Part shown: positions 55,222 through 63,610 of the stretch, one piece after another | Layout: each line of letters starts with the position of its first letter | Position numbering within the stretch: position 1 is the first letter of the stretch | Origin: Brevibacterium siliguriense | Lineage (GTDB): Bacteria; Actinomycetota; Actinomycetes; Actinomycetales; Brevibacteriaceae | DNA: 64,000 nucleotides | NCBI RefSeq assembly: GCF_900105315.1 | Contig: NZ_LT629766.1 | Location: forward strand, 3,410,001 to 3,474,000 | Reading direction: 5' to 3' | Notes under the pieces: generated by a model | The model's database searches: none | Seen by the model: only the letters and a program-made list of their open reading frames with translations | Told to the model about the DNA's origin: nothing | Made by a program: the position numbers and the translations under genes

Positions 55222-56753
55222 TGGCGCTGCCGATCACGGCCGCCGGCTACTCGTGGACGCACACCGACCGTGACTTACCGGCCGTCGGACCGCTCGACCT
55301 GAAGATCGCCGCCGGTGAGAAGGTGCTGCTGCTCGGTGCCTCCGGGGCCGGCAAATCGACGTTCCTCCACGCCGTCGCCGGAGTCCTGCCCGAGGAATCC
55401 GGTGAGGCCACCGGTGAACTCCTCGTCGGCGATGGGGAACCGGATCCTCGCCGAGGCAGCACTGGGCTGGTCCTCCAAGATCCCGATTCTCAGGTGATCT
55501 TCTCCCGAATCGGTGATGATGTGGCGTTCGGGATGGAGAACCTCGGACTCCCGGCCGAGGTCATCGAGGCCCGGATTCCCGAGTCCCTGCGGGCGCTGGG
55601 ACTTGATCTGCCGCCGGAGCATCCCAGTGCGGCACTGTCAGGTGGGCAGAAGCAGCGGCTGGCTCTGGCCGGCATCCATGCGATGGCTCCGGAGGTCATC
55701 GTCCTCGACGAGCCGACCGCCAATATCGATCCCGCCTCGGCGGCCGGGGTCCGCGATGCCGTGCTCACCGTGCAGTCCGAGACGGCGGCGACCATGCTCG
55801 TCGTCGAACACCGGGTCGAGCTGTGGATCGATCACGTCGACCGAGTCGTCGTCCTCGGCCGTGACGGAATCCTCGTCCAAGGACCGCCCCGGCAGATCTT
55901 CACCGATCCGGACCTGACCGATGTGCTCATCGACTGCGGCATCTGGATGCCGCAGCGCTCCCCTACCCCGCGCCGAGACGGAAGCGACGGAACCAACAGG
56001 ACATCCGGCCGCCTCGGCGAGGTTCTGCTGCGCACCGACCGGCTCAGCGTTGCTCGACCGCGCATGACCACCCCTGCAGCGACCGATCTGGAGCTGAGTC
56101 TGCATACCGGTCAGGCGCTCGGAATCGTCGGCGCCAATGGGGCCGGCAAATCGACCACGGCCCTGACCCTGGCGGGCCTGCTGCCCGAATTCTCCGGGCA
56201 GGTCCTCGCCGAGGCGGCCCTGCGGGAGGGTGCCAAACGGGACCGTCCGTTCGCTTGGCCGTCGAAGCAGTTGGCGGCGCGCATCGGCATGGTCTTCCAG
56301 GAACCGGCGCACCAGTTCCTCACTTCGAGCGTGGCGGCTGAACTCGAGCTCGGTCCCCGGCTGGCCGGGTGGTCTGCCGCCGAGTCGCAGGCACGGGTGG
56401 ACGAGCTACTTGAGGGCCTCGGGCTCACCGGTTTGGCGTTCGCCCATCCGCAGAGTCTCTCCGGTGGGGAGAAGCGACGCCTGTCGGTGGCGGCGATGCT
56501 TGCCCCACGGCCCCGGGTGCTCATCGTCGATGAGCCGACCTTCGGTCAGGATGCGCTGACATGGGCTGGGCTGGTGGAGATGTTCCTCGATACCTTGGGG
56601 CACGGCTCCGCAGTGGTCGCTGTCAGCCATGATCTCGCGTTCCTCGAGGCCATCGGTGCCGATCTCCTCGAACCCGGCGACAGCAGCAGCGCAGTCTGCT
56701 TCAGCGGCAGCGAGTCGGATTCGCGTGTCAGGACGGGTGATTGCAGTGAGTGA
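55221..56753 (+). CDS. ykoD: ECF transporter double ATPase YkoD
   Basis: This 510-residue energy-coupling protein has two ABC domains. The first (about 5-235) has GASGAGKST, LSGGQKQRLALA and VLDEPTANID. The second (about 270-500) has GANGAGKST, LSGGEKRRLSVA and IVDEPTFGQD. Both Walker A, signature and Walker B motifs are complete. ATG 55221 overlaps the ykoE stop. The frame is open upstream through ykoE and the riboswitch but is not coding there. Confidence 0.92.
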   Translation: MALPITAAGYSWTHTDRDLPAVGPLDLKIAAGEKVLLLGASGAGKSTFLHAVAGVLPEESGEATGELLVGDGEPDPRRGSTGLVLQDPDSQVIFSRIGDDVAFGMENLGLPAEVIEARIPESLRALGLDLPPEHPSAALSGGQKQRLALAGIHAMAPEVIVLDEPTANIDPASAAGVRDAVLTVQSETAATMLVVEHRVELWIDHVDRVVVLGRDGILVQGPPRQIFTDPDLTDVLIDCGIWMPQRSPTPRRDGSDGTNRTSGRLGEVLLRTDRLSVARPRMTTPAATDLELSLHTGQALGIVGANGAGKSTTALTLAGLLPEFSGQVLAEAALREGAKRDRPFAWPSKQLAARIGMVFQEPAHQFLTSSVAAELELGPRLAGWSAAESQARVDELLEGLGLTGLAFAHPQSLSGGEKRRLSVAAMLAPRPRVLIVDEPTFGQDALTWAGLVEMFLDTLGHGSAVVAVSHDLAFLEAIGADLLEPGDSSSAVCFSGSESDSRVRTGDCSE

Positions 56754-57591
56754 GAGCCTCGATGAGCGTTCTCTGCCCTCACCCGAGGTCGCCGTTCAGG
56801 ATCCGGGGCAGCTCATCCCCGTGGTGCGTTCCACCGCTTTGGCCCGGTGCAATCCGCTGACGAAGATCGCCGTCGCTCTCATACTCATGGTCGGAGCGCT
56901 GCTGAGCATTGATCTGGTCTCTGCCGGGGTGGTGCTGCTGGCAGCTTTGCTGGCGCTGCCGGCGACGGGGCTCGATCTGGCGGCCGCAGCAAAGCGGCTG
57001 TGGTTCCTTCCGGCGGGTGCTCTGCTCGCCGCTTGGGGTACGGCTCTGCTGGCGGAGAAGACCGGGGATGTGGTCGTCGACTTCGGTCCCGTCCTGTTCA
57101 CCACGGGTTCGCTGGCGGCAGCCGCGGCGATCTTCGTCCGTGCCCTGGCCTTGGCGATCCCGCTCATCGTGCTCGCGTCGACGATCGACCCGCGTGATCT
57201 CGCCGATGCGCTGATCCAGCATCTGCGGCTGCCCGAGGTTGTCGTGGTCTCCGTCCTGGCGGCGTCTCGTCTGCTCGGACTTCTGGTCAGTGAGTGGCAG
57301 GTATTGGCGATGGCCAGGCGGGCCAGAGGCGTCGCCGGCGGTTCGCTTCTGCGGCGCACGGGCAGCCTCGTCAGCGGTGTGTTCGTTCTGCTCGTGGTCT
57401 CGATTCGCCGGGCGACGACCTTGGCGATGGCAATGGAGGGGCGGGCCTTCGGCCGTCCCGGGCGCACGTGGCGCAGGCGGTCGAGTTTCACGGTCCGCGA
57501 TGTCGTGGCGGTGCTGATCAGCCTGGCGGTCTGCGCGATCGCGATCGGAGCGGCTCACGTGCTCGGAGTCTGGAACCCGATCGGCGGCTGA
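56746..57591 (+). CDS. ykoC: ECF transporter transmembrane subunit YkoC
   Basis: This CbiQ/EcfT-type membrane protein of about 281 residues begins with RSTALARCNPLTKIAVALIL. It has about five spans and two coupling helices with Ala-Arg-Gly type motifs: MARRARGVAGG and AMEGRAFGRPGRT. The GTG start at 56746 overlaps the ykoD stop by 8 nt; GTG 56737 is an alternative. It completes a dedicated ykoEDC module. Confidence 0.88.
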   Translation: MSESLDERSLPSPEVAVQDPGQLIPVVRSTALARCNPLTKIAVALILMVGALLSIDLVSAGVVLLAALLALPATGLDLAAAAKRLWFLPAGALLAAWGTALLAEKTGDVVVDFGPVLFTTGSLAAAAAIFVRALALAIPLIVLASTIDPRDLADALIQHLRLPEVVVVSVLAASRLLGLLVSEWQVLAMARRARGVAGGSLLRRTGSLVSGVFVLLVVSIRRATTLAMAMEGRAFGRPGRTWRRRSSFTVRDVVAVLISLAVCAIAIGAAHVLGVWNPIGG

Positions 57592-57606
57592 ACCGAAGCG
57601 GGGCCG

Positions 57607-58149
57607 TCAGAGTTGTTTGAGGAGGTCCTTGCCGAAGGCCCGCCACTCCTCGAGAGCTTCGGGGCTGGGCAGCTTGGACGTGGTGAGGACGAAGAGGCTC
57701 TTGTCTTCGCTTTTGGTTTCGGCGGCGGCTTCGACCTTGATGCCGCCTTCGAGGTTTGCCCGCCAGAAGGAGCGCTTCGCCGTCTCCGAGGGGCGGGGAT
57801 CACCGTCGAGGGCCACCTCGTTGAGGGTATCGCCGACTAGCGAGGCGAACTTTTCGATGAGTTCGGAACGATCCCCCGGGATCGTGCGGGACACGGCTAC
57901 GTCGAAGGTCCCATCGGCGCGCTGACCGGGCACGCGACGTCCGATCTCCTGCTCATAGGCGACGACTGCGCCTTGGACCCACCAGCCGTGGTTGTCGACA
58001 CTGCCGTCGAACTGGGGATAGAGAGCGTCGGCGAGTTCTTTGTGACTCGCCGACGCTCCCCCGGCCGCCTCAAGGCGAGCACGGGTATCGGCCCATGGTT
58101 CGCCGAGGGCCTTCTCGATCGATGCGATGTTCTGCGCTTTGGTCGCCAT
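57607..58149 (-). CDS. DUF4287-domain protein
   Basis: This 180-residue soluble protein has an N-terminal DUF4287 module (about residues 8-75: NIASIEKALGEPWADTRARL, HKELADAL and WWVQGAVVAYEQEIGRRVPG). The C-terminal region resembles an SRPBCC/AHSA1-like fold (VAVSRTIPGDRSELIEKFAS, SFWRANLEGGIKVE). This combination occurs in actinobacteria, and the function is unknown. It converges on ykoC. Confidence 0.7.
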   Translation of the reverse strand: MATKAQNIASIEKALGEPWADTRARLEAAGGASASHKELADALYPQFDGSVDNHGWWVQGAVVAYEQEIGRRVPGQRADGTFDVAVSRTIPGDRSELIEKFASLVGDTLNEVALDGDPRPSETAKRSFWRANLEGGIKVEAAAETKSEDKSLFVLTTSKLPSPEALEEWRAFGKDLLKQL

Positions 58150-58155
58150 GGCAGA

Positions 58156-58161
58156 AGTCTA
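58156..58161 (-). promoter_or_regulatory. Candidate -10 element TAGACT of the DUF4287 gene
   Basis: TAGACT on the minus strand ends 6 nt before ATG 58149, matching the leaderless spacing. Confidence 0.45.
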
Positions 58162-58199
58162 TTCGCCCAATCGGTCCGTGTTGAAGGCTAGTAAGGCGA

Positions 58200-58520
58200 T
58201 CAGTCGATCTTGAGTTCGCCCATCTCGTCCCAGCCTTCACCGTCGATCTTGCGGGAGACGATCTTCGGAGTCGAGACCAGATGCGGGCGCATGGCTTCGA
58301 GGCCGGCGGCGAAGTGGTCGCTGGTGACGTGCGGTTCTGCTCCTTCGTCGGTGAATGCCTCGACGAGCACGAACTCGTTCGGGTTCTCCAGGCTCTTCGA
58401 CCATTCGAAGAAGAGATTGCCGGGTTCGGCGCGGGTCGCCTCGGTGAAGGCCCGAACGGCTTCGGGGAACTTCTCGACGCTTTCGGGTTTCACGTCATAC
58501 TTCACGACGATGAAGATCAT
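58200..58520 (-). CDS. ABM-domain (putative quinol monooxygenase) protein
   Basis: This 106-residue ferredoxin-like alpha/beta-barrel protein of the antibiotic biosynthesis monooxygenase family has FIVVKYDVKPESVEKFPEAVRAF, ATRAEPGNLFFEWSKS, FVLVEAFTDEGAEPHVTSDHF. It is likely a YgiN-type quinol or small-molecule monooxygenase. GGAGAG upstream fixes ATG 58520. Confidence 0.78.
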   Translation of the reverse strand: MIFIVVKYDVKPESVEKFPEAVRAFTEATRAEPGNLFFEWSKSLENPNEFVLVEAFTDEGAEPHVTSDHFAAGLEAMRPHLVSTPKIVSRKIDGEGWDEMGELKID

Positions 58521-58595
58521 GGTGGTCTCTCCTTCAGCTGTTTTGTGAATGGTTCGACTTCAGCCTAGTTCGCTCGGGCGCCCGAATCGACCGGC

Positions 58596-59198
58596 TCACA
58601 GCCTTTCGGCGATGAGGACGAGGAAGTCGCTGTCGGGCGCGAACGGGCGCAGTTCCCAGGTGGAGAACTTCTGGTCGACGAACATCCCGGTGGCCTTGAC
58701 GTCTTCGATGAAGTCGTCGAAGTCGTAGCCGCGCCCGGCTCCGAAGCCGGACACGAACCGGCCGCCGTGCTTGAGCGTCGATTTGATGTTGCCCAAGGTC
58801 TGCCGACGGGAGGCAGGGTCGAGGAAGGACAGGACGTTTCCGGCGCAGAAGGCCACGTCGATCTCGGTGATCCCGGCGCCGGCGAAATCGAAGTCGGCGA
58901 GGTCGCCGGTGTGCCATTCACCGCTGGGGAAGTCCTCCTCGGCGACGGAGATGAGGAATTCGTCGAGGTCGACACCGAAGACGGTGTGCCCTTCGCCGAT
59001 GAGCAGCCCGCCGGCCCGTCCGGTTCCGCAGCCTGCGTCGAGGATCCGCGAACCCCGCGGAGCCATGGCGTTGACGAACCGGGCCTCACCGCCGATGTCA
59101 TGCCCGGCGGCCACGAGATCGCGCCACCGCTGCGCATAGTTCGCCGAATGGTCAGGGTTGGCTCTGCGTACCTTGTTCCACTGATGGTCGAAGCTCAT
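58596..59198 (-). CDS. Class I SAM-dependent methyltransferase
   Basis: This 200-residue methyltransferase has motif I ILDAGCGTGRAGGLL, the ribose-binding acidic residue in VFGVDLDEFLI, and motif IV-like VAFCAGNVLSFLD. The N-terminus is HQWNKVRRANPDHSANYAQRW. The substrate is unknown. A minus-strand TAGGAT lies 6 nt before the ATG. Confidence 0.82.
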   Translation of the reverse strand: MSFDHQWNKVRRANPDHSANYAQRWRDLVAAGHDIGGEARFVNAMAPRGSRILDAGCGTGRAGGLLIGEGHTVFGVDLDEFLISVAEEDFPSGEWHTGDLADFDFAGAGITEIDVAFCAGNVLSFLDPASRRQTLGNIKSTLKHGGRFVSGFGAGRGYDFDDFIEDVKATGMFVDQKFSTWELRPFAPDSDFLVLIAERL

Positions 59199-59204
59199 GC
59201 CCTC

Positions 59205-59210
59205 ATCCTA
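59205..59210 (-). promoter_or_regulatory. Candidate -10 element TAGGAT of the methyltransferase gene
   Basis: TAGGAT on the minus strand ends 6 nt before ATG 59198, the leaderless spacing. Confidence 0.45.
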
Positions 59211-59220
59211 GGCCGAAACC

Positions 59221-60096
59221 TCAAGCGAAGACCTCGGCGACCACCTCGGCGACGGCTCGGACCGGATCGCTGGGGTCCGGTGAGGTCAGCACGATGATCT
59301 CGCGTCCGCCCGCCTCAGTGACGGGGTGGAGTTCGATATCGGGCCCGCCCAACGACATCATGATCGGAGTCGCCAGGGTCAGGCCGAGCCCCGTTCCGGC
59401 GAGCGTCAACGCGACCGCGGTGTCCGTGACGATATGGGTCTCCTTCGCGTTGATTCCCAGCGCCGAGGTGGCCAACCGCATTGCACGGCCGAAGAGCTCC
59501 TCGGCCGGCGGGAGTATCCAGTCGGCCTCGGCCAGATCGGCCTCATCGGGTCGGGACGTCCCCGCGGGGACGACGATGCCGAAGTCCTCCGCCGCCACAG
59601 CCTCCCAACGCAGGCCGCGCATCGGCGGCAGCGGCGCAGCCGGATAGTTGATACCGATGCCCAGGTCGATCACTCCGTCGATGACGGCTGCCGACATGGT
59701 CTCGACGTTGATCTCGCGCGCCCGGACTTCGATATGCGGATGGCGCTCGGCCAGTCCCCGCACCACCTTCGGCAGCGCCGTCGTCGAAGCCGATCCGAAG
59801 ACACCGAGGGTGACGATTGCTTCGCTGCGGAAGTCCCGACCGAGCATCGCCATCTCCGCCTGCTGCTGCGCGGCGAGGATGTTCCGCGCCCTAGGCAGCA
59901 GAGTTCGCCCGGCTTCGGCGAGGACGAGCCCGCGACCGCGTCTGCGGAACAGATCCGAACCGACGACCCTGCTCAGCGCGGCCATGTGCTGAGACACGGC
60001 ACCGACGCTGTAGCCGAGGTGATCGGCCGCCCGCGTCATCGACCCGAGTTCGGCCACGGCCACGAAAGTGCGCAGCTGCCCGAGCGTCCATGTCAT
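59221..60096 (-). CDS. LysR-family transcriptional regulator
   Basis: This 291-residue regulator has an N-terminal winged helix (LGQLRTFVAVAELGSMTRAADHLGYSVGAVSQHMAALSRVVG) and a substrate-binding domain from about residue 90. GGAGGGG is the ribosome site. It is divergent from the oxidase/aldehyde dehydrogenase genes and is their likely regulator. A 15-bp palindrome lies in the shared gap. Confidence 0.88.
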   Translation of the reverse strand: MTWTLGQLRTFVAVAELGSMTRAADHLGYSVGAVSQHMAALSRVVGSDLFRRRGRGLVLAEAGRTLLPRARNILAAQQQAEMAMLGRDFRSEAIVTLGVFGSASTTALPKVVRGLAERHPHIEVRAREINVETMSAAVIDGVIDLGIGINYPAAPLPPMRGLRWEAVAAEDFGIVVPAGTSRPDEADLAEADWILPPAEELFGRAMRLATSALGINAKETHIVTDTAVALTLAGTGLGLTLATPIMMSLGGPDIELHPVTEAGGREIIVLTSPDPSDPVRAVAEVVAEVFA

Positions 60097-60124
60097 GGCA
60101 CCCCTCCTCAGTCTTTAGGTTTCT

Positions 60125-60139
60125 TGAACACAGTGTTCA
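60125..60139. promoter_or_regulatory. Operator candidate in the LysR/oxidase divergent gap
   Basis: TGAACAC-A-GTGTTCA is a perfect 7-bp dyad around one base, 28 nt from the LysR start. Such sites are typical of LysR autoregulation. Confidence 0.5.
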
Positions 60140-60274
60140 CAAACTCTCCCTTGTCCTTAAGTGTGATGGCAACCACAATGAGGTCAAGACACAAACGCCG
60201 ACATCGCCGTCGGCACTCTCCGTTCCCGGGGCGACCAACGACGGTCGCCCCGGCAGCAGACAGCGAGGTGAACC

Positions 60275-61494
60275 GTGGAATCCCCCACCGCATCAACCAC
60301 CGCCCCCAATACCGACGGGGTCCCCGACACGACCAGGGCCCTGCCCGCCGAAGCCTCGGTCGTCATCATCGGCGCCGGCGTCATGGGAGCGGCCATCGCC
60401 TACCACCTTGCTGAACGCGGAGTCGAGGGCATCGTCATCGTCGAACGCGACACCCCGGAGCCGGATCGACGTCGAAGGCCGCCGGAGGAGTGCGCTGCCA
60501 ATTCTCCGACGAGGTCAACATCGCCTTGGCCGCCCGCGGGCTAGAGGTGCTGCGGAAATTCGAAGCCGATTTCGGTGTCGACATCGATCTCGTCAGCAAC
60601 GGCTACCTGTTCCTCCTCGACTCCGAGGAGTGCACCCAGACCTTCGCCGAGAATGTGACCCTGCAACAGCGGATGGGTCTGGATTCGCGGATGCTCACCG
60701 TCGCCGAGGTGGCCGAGCTGGCCCCGTTCGTCAACACCGACGGGCTGGTGGCCGGGGCATTCAACCCCGGCGACGGTCACTGCACACCCGAGGCCGTCGT
60801 CGCAGGATTCGTCACCGCCGCCCGCGAGCGCGGAGTCAAGGTGATCAAGCACTGCGAGGTCAGCGGATTCGACACCGACAGCGGATCGGGCCGCAAGGTC
60901 ACCTCGGTGATCACGAATCAGGGCACGATCAGCTGCGAACAGGTCGTCGTCGCGGCAGGAGCCTGGTCCGGACCCATCGGCGACATGGCTGGGGTCGACC
61001 TGCCCGTGAAGCCCCTGCGGCGGGAGATCATGGTCTCCGAACCCGTCGATTTCGACACCTCGCGGATGCCCTTCACGATCGACTTCTCCACCAGCTACTA
61101 CGTCCACCCGGAAGGGGCCGGGCTGCTGTTCGGCTGCCCCGATGAGGTCGATGACTGGTCCTTCAACGACAAACGCGACCCGAACTGGCTGGCCACCCTG
61201 GCCGAGCACATCGGGGCTCGCACCCCGGACCTCGGCGATGTCGAAGCGAAACACGGGTGGGCGGGACTGTATGAGATGACGCCCGACCACAACGCCCTCA
61301 TCGGTGAGGCCGAGGAGGTGCCGGGATTCTTCTACGCCTGCGGGTTCTCCGGCCACGGCTTCCTCATGGGCCCGGCCGTCGGGGAGGTCGTCGCCGACCT
61401 CATGACTGGGCGCACCCCCTTCGTCGACGTGACCCCCATGGACAAACGACGTTTCACCACCACCGGACTGCGGAAGGAGCTCAACGTGGTCTGA
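60275..61494 (+). pseudogene. FAD-dependent DAO-family oxidase with a 1-nt frameshift
   Basis: The first part (60275 to about 60458) encodes the FAD fold VVIIGAGVMGAAIAYHLAERGVEGIVIVERDTP. The second part, in another frame (about 60458-61494), encodes GAGSTSKAAGGVRCQFSDEVNIALA and the rest of a D-amino-acid/sarcosine-oxidase-like protein, ending with FFYACGFSGHGFLMGPAVGEVVADLM. One base is missing from the CCCCGG run near 60453-60458. Restoring it gives a single protein of about 406 residues. It may be a recent inactivation or a sequence error. The GTG start is preceded by GAGGTGAACC. A neighbouring ALDH7-like gene suggests pipecolate oxidase, with sarcosine/glycine-type oxidase as the alternative. 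Confidence 0.78.
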
Positions 61495-61594
61495 GTCCTC
61501 GCCCCCTCCACCCCACCCGAACTCCGCGGAAACGACCACTCACCTCCGACCAGCCGAGCAGCCGGTCGACTCAGCAGATGACGAAAGGACAGCA

Positions 61595-63130
61595 ATGACC
61601 GCACTTCCCACCGACCAGACCATCACCGACCTCCTCACCTCAGGACTGAGCGCCTGCGGAGTAGACGCATCCGTGCTTGAGGGATCGGCCGCCTCGGCGA
61701 GCCTTCCGGCCCGCTCCCCCATCACGGGACAGGTCCTCGGCACGATCGCCGCGGACACCGCGCAGACAGCGGCGGACAAGATCGCCGCAGCCCAGACTGC
61801 GTTCGAGACCTGGCGGGATGTGCCCGCTCCCGTCCGCGGCCAGCTGGTGCAGCGGTGGGGACAGCTGCTCGGCGAACACAAGGAGGACCTCGCGAAGATC
61901 ATCACCGTCGAAGCCGGCAAGACCCCCTCCGAGGCGGCCGGTGAAGTGCAGGAGATGATCGATATCTGCGAGTTCGCGCTCGGTCAGTCCCGGCAGCTGT
62001 GGGGCAAGACCATGCCCAGCGAGCGACCGGGTCACCGGCTCATGGAGACGTGGCACCCCCTCGGCGTCGTCGGGGTCATCTCCGCATTCAATTTCCCCGT
62101 GGCCGTGTACTCCTGGAACACGGCGTTGGCCTTGGTGGCCGGTGACGCTGTCGTGTGGAAGCCATCGGAGAACGCAGTGCTCGCAGCCCTCGGGGCACAG
62201 TCCCTGCTTGCCCGGGCCGCCACCGAGGTGGGGGCACCGGGGAGCCTCGCACCCGTCCTCATCGGCGGTCGAGACATCGGCGATGCCATGGTCCGCGATG
62301 ATCGGGTGGCCTTGGTCTCGGCGACGGGATCGGTGAGGATGGGCCGCGAGGTCGGACCCGTCGTGGCCGAGCGCTTCGGCAAGATCCTGCTCGAGCTCGG
62401 CGGCAACAACGCCGCCATCGTCGCCCCGAGCGCCGATATCGATCTGGCATTGCGCGGTGTGGTCTTCGCGGCCGCCGGCACCGCCGGTCAGAGGTGCACA
62501 ACCCTGCGGCGGCTCATCGTGCATGAGTCCATCGCCGATGAGTTCGTCGACAACGTCGTCGCTGCGTACAAGACGCTGAGCATCGGCTCGCCCACCGAGG
62601 ACGGGGTGCTCGTGGGACCACTTATCAACTCGGGGTCGTTCGATGCTATGCAGGCCGCCCTCAAACAGGCCGAGGCGGAAGGAGGCGAAATCCTGTGCGG
62701 AGGCAATCGGGTGCTCGCCGATGAACGTCCGGACGCTCACTATGTCGAGCCAGCCGTGGTGCGGATGCCCAGCCAGACCGCGGTGGTAAGGGAAGAAACG
62801 TTCGCTCCGATCCTCTACGTCGTCACGTACTCCGATCTCGACGAGGCACTCGAGATCCACAATGGTGTGCCGCAGGGTCTTTCCTCGGCGATCTTCACAG
62901 CTGAACTCGCCGAGTCCGAGAAGTTCCTGTCCCGCTCCGACTGCGGAATCGCCAACGTCAACATCGGAACCTCCGGAGCGGAGATCGGCGGCGCCTTCGG
63001 TGGCGAGAAGGAGACCGGCGGCGGACGGGAGTCGGGTTCGGATTCGTGGAAGGCCTATATGCGCCCGGCCACGAATACGATCAACTACTCCGACGAGCTG
63101 CCGCTGGCGCAGGGAGTCGAGTTCCTCTGA
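61595..63130 (+). CDS. Aldehyde dehydrogenase, ALDH7-like (piperideine-6-carboxylate dehydrogenase)
   Basis: This 511-residue NAD-dependent aldehyde dehydrogenase has FNFPVAVYSWNTALALVAGDAVVWKPSE, the catalytic glutamate in LLELGGNNAAIV and the catalytic cysteine in AGTAGQRCTTLRRL. NIGTSGAEIGGAFGGEKETGGGRESGSDSWK is diagnostic of the ALDH7A1/AmaB group, which oxidises L-aminoadipate semialdehyde. It follows the oxidase gene by 100 nt, with GAAAGGA before the ATG. An amaA-amaB-like pair for pipecolate/lysine breakdown is inferred. Confidence 0.85.
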   Translation: MTALPTDQTITDLLTSGLSACGVDASVLEGSAASASLPARSPITGQVLGTIAADTAQTAADKIAAAQTAFETWRDVPAPVRGQLVQRWGQLLGEHKEDLAKIITVEAGKTPSEAAGEVQEMIDICEFALGQSRQLWGKTMPSERPGHRLMETWHPLGVVGVISAFNFPVAVYSWNTALALVAGDAVVWKPSENAVLAALGAQSLLARAATEVGAPGSLAPVLIGGRDIGDAMVRDDRVALVSATGSVRMGREVGPVVAERFGKILLELGGNNAAIVAPSADIDLALRGVVFAAAGTAGQRCTTLRRLIVHESIADEFVDNVVAAYKTLSIGSPTEDGVLVGPLINSGSFDAMQAALKQAEAEGGEILCGGNRVLADERPDAHYVEPAVVRMPSQTAVVREETFAPILYVVTYSDLDEALEIHNGVPQGLSSAIFTAELAESEKFLSRSDCGIANVNIGTSGAEIGGAFGGEKETGGGRESGSDSWKAYMRPATNTINYSDELPLAQGVEFL

Positions 63131-63161
63131 GGAGCAGGGGTTCGGCAAGCGGGCGGAGGTC

Positions 63162-63229
63162 CTCAGTCAACGCGAAACTCGAAATAGTCGTCGCCAGTGA
63201 CGACTATTTCGAGTTTCGCGTTGACTGAG
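63162..63229. terminator. Very long perfect hairpin after the aldehyde dehydrogenase
   Basis: Arms of 31 nt (63162-63192 and 63199-63229) are exactly complementary around a 6-nt loop, GCCAGT. It starts 31 nt after the stop codon. No U-run follows in either direction. It probably ends transcription or protects the 3' end, but the length is unusual. Confidence 0.75.
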
Positions 63230-63257
63230 CAAACCGGACGAGCGCGACGAAACAAAG

Positions 63258-63263
63258 TAGTCT
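63258..63263 (+). promoter_or_regulatory. Candidate -10 element TAGTCT of the 43-residue gene
   Basis: TAGTCT ends 6 nt before ATG 63270, matching the leaderless spacing, and supports the short reading frame. Confidence 0.45.
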
Positions 63264-63269
63264 GGTGGC

Positions 63270-63401
63270 ATGAGTGAGAATCCACTGTTGCCCGTTGCCT
63301 ACGATGTGATGTGGTCTGGCGTCGTCCTGCTGCTGCCGGTCGTCGGGCCGATCTGCTGGTTCGTCATCAAGTCGCAGTCAACGCATCGACAGCTGATGTG
63401 A
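63270..63401 (+). CDS. Small single-span membrane protein (43 aa)
   Basis: This short frame from ATG 63270 encodes 43 residues with one hydrophobic segment, VMWSGVVLLLPVVGPICWFVI, and a polar tail KSQSTHRQLM. The segment resembles the second span of PLDc_N-type proteins (P-x2-G-x3-W-F/Y). The TAGTCT 6 nt upstream and G/C-rich third positions support expression. It is otherwise unknown. Confidence 0.5.
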   Translation: MSENPLLPVAYDVMWSGVVLLLPVVGPICWFVIKSQSTHRQLM

Positions 63402-63566
63402 GTTCCGTTGCGCTGCCCAGATAGTTCGGATTTCGAGCGTCTACCATCGGTCGACACCCGCTTTCTGCGTTTATGGGCACACCGGGCGACCGATGCTGCG
63501 GGACTTCGAACGATCAGACAGGTGCGTGCAAACGCCGAAACTGAGGAAGAACTGATCGGCGAACCG

Positions 63567-63598
63567 GTCGGCCGGAGATCACTAGCTCTCCGGCCGAC
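63567..63598 (-). terminator. Hairpin terminator of the alcohol dehydrogenase gene
   Basis: GTCGGCCGGAGA and TCTCCGGCCGAC form a perfect 12-bp stem with an 8-nt loop, 13 nt after the stop codon of the minus-strand gene. It lacks a clear U-run. Confidence 0.6.
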
Positions 63599-63610
63599 GG
63601 CGTCTCATGC

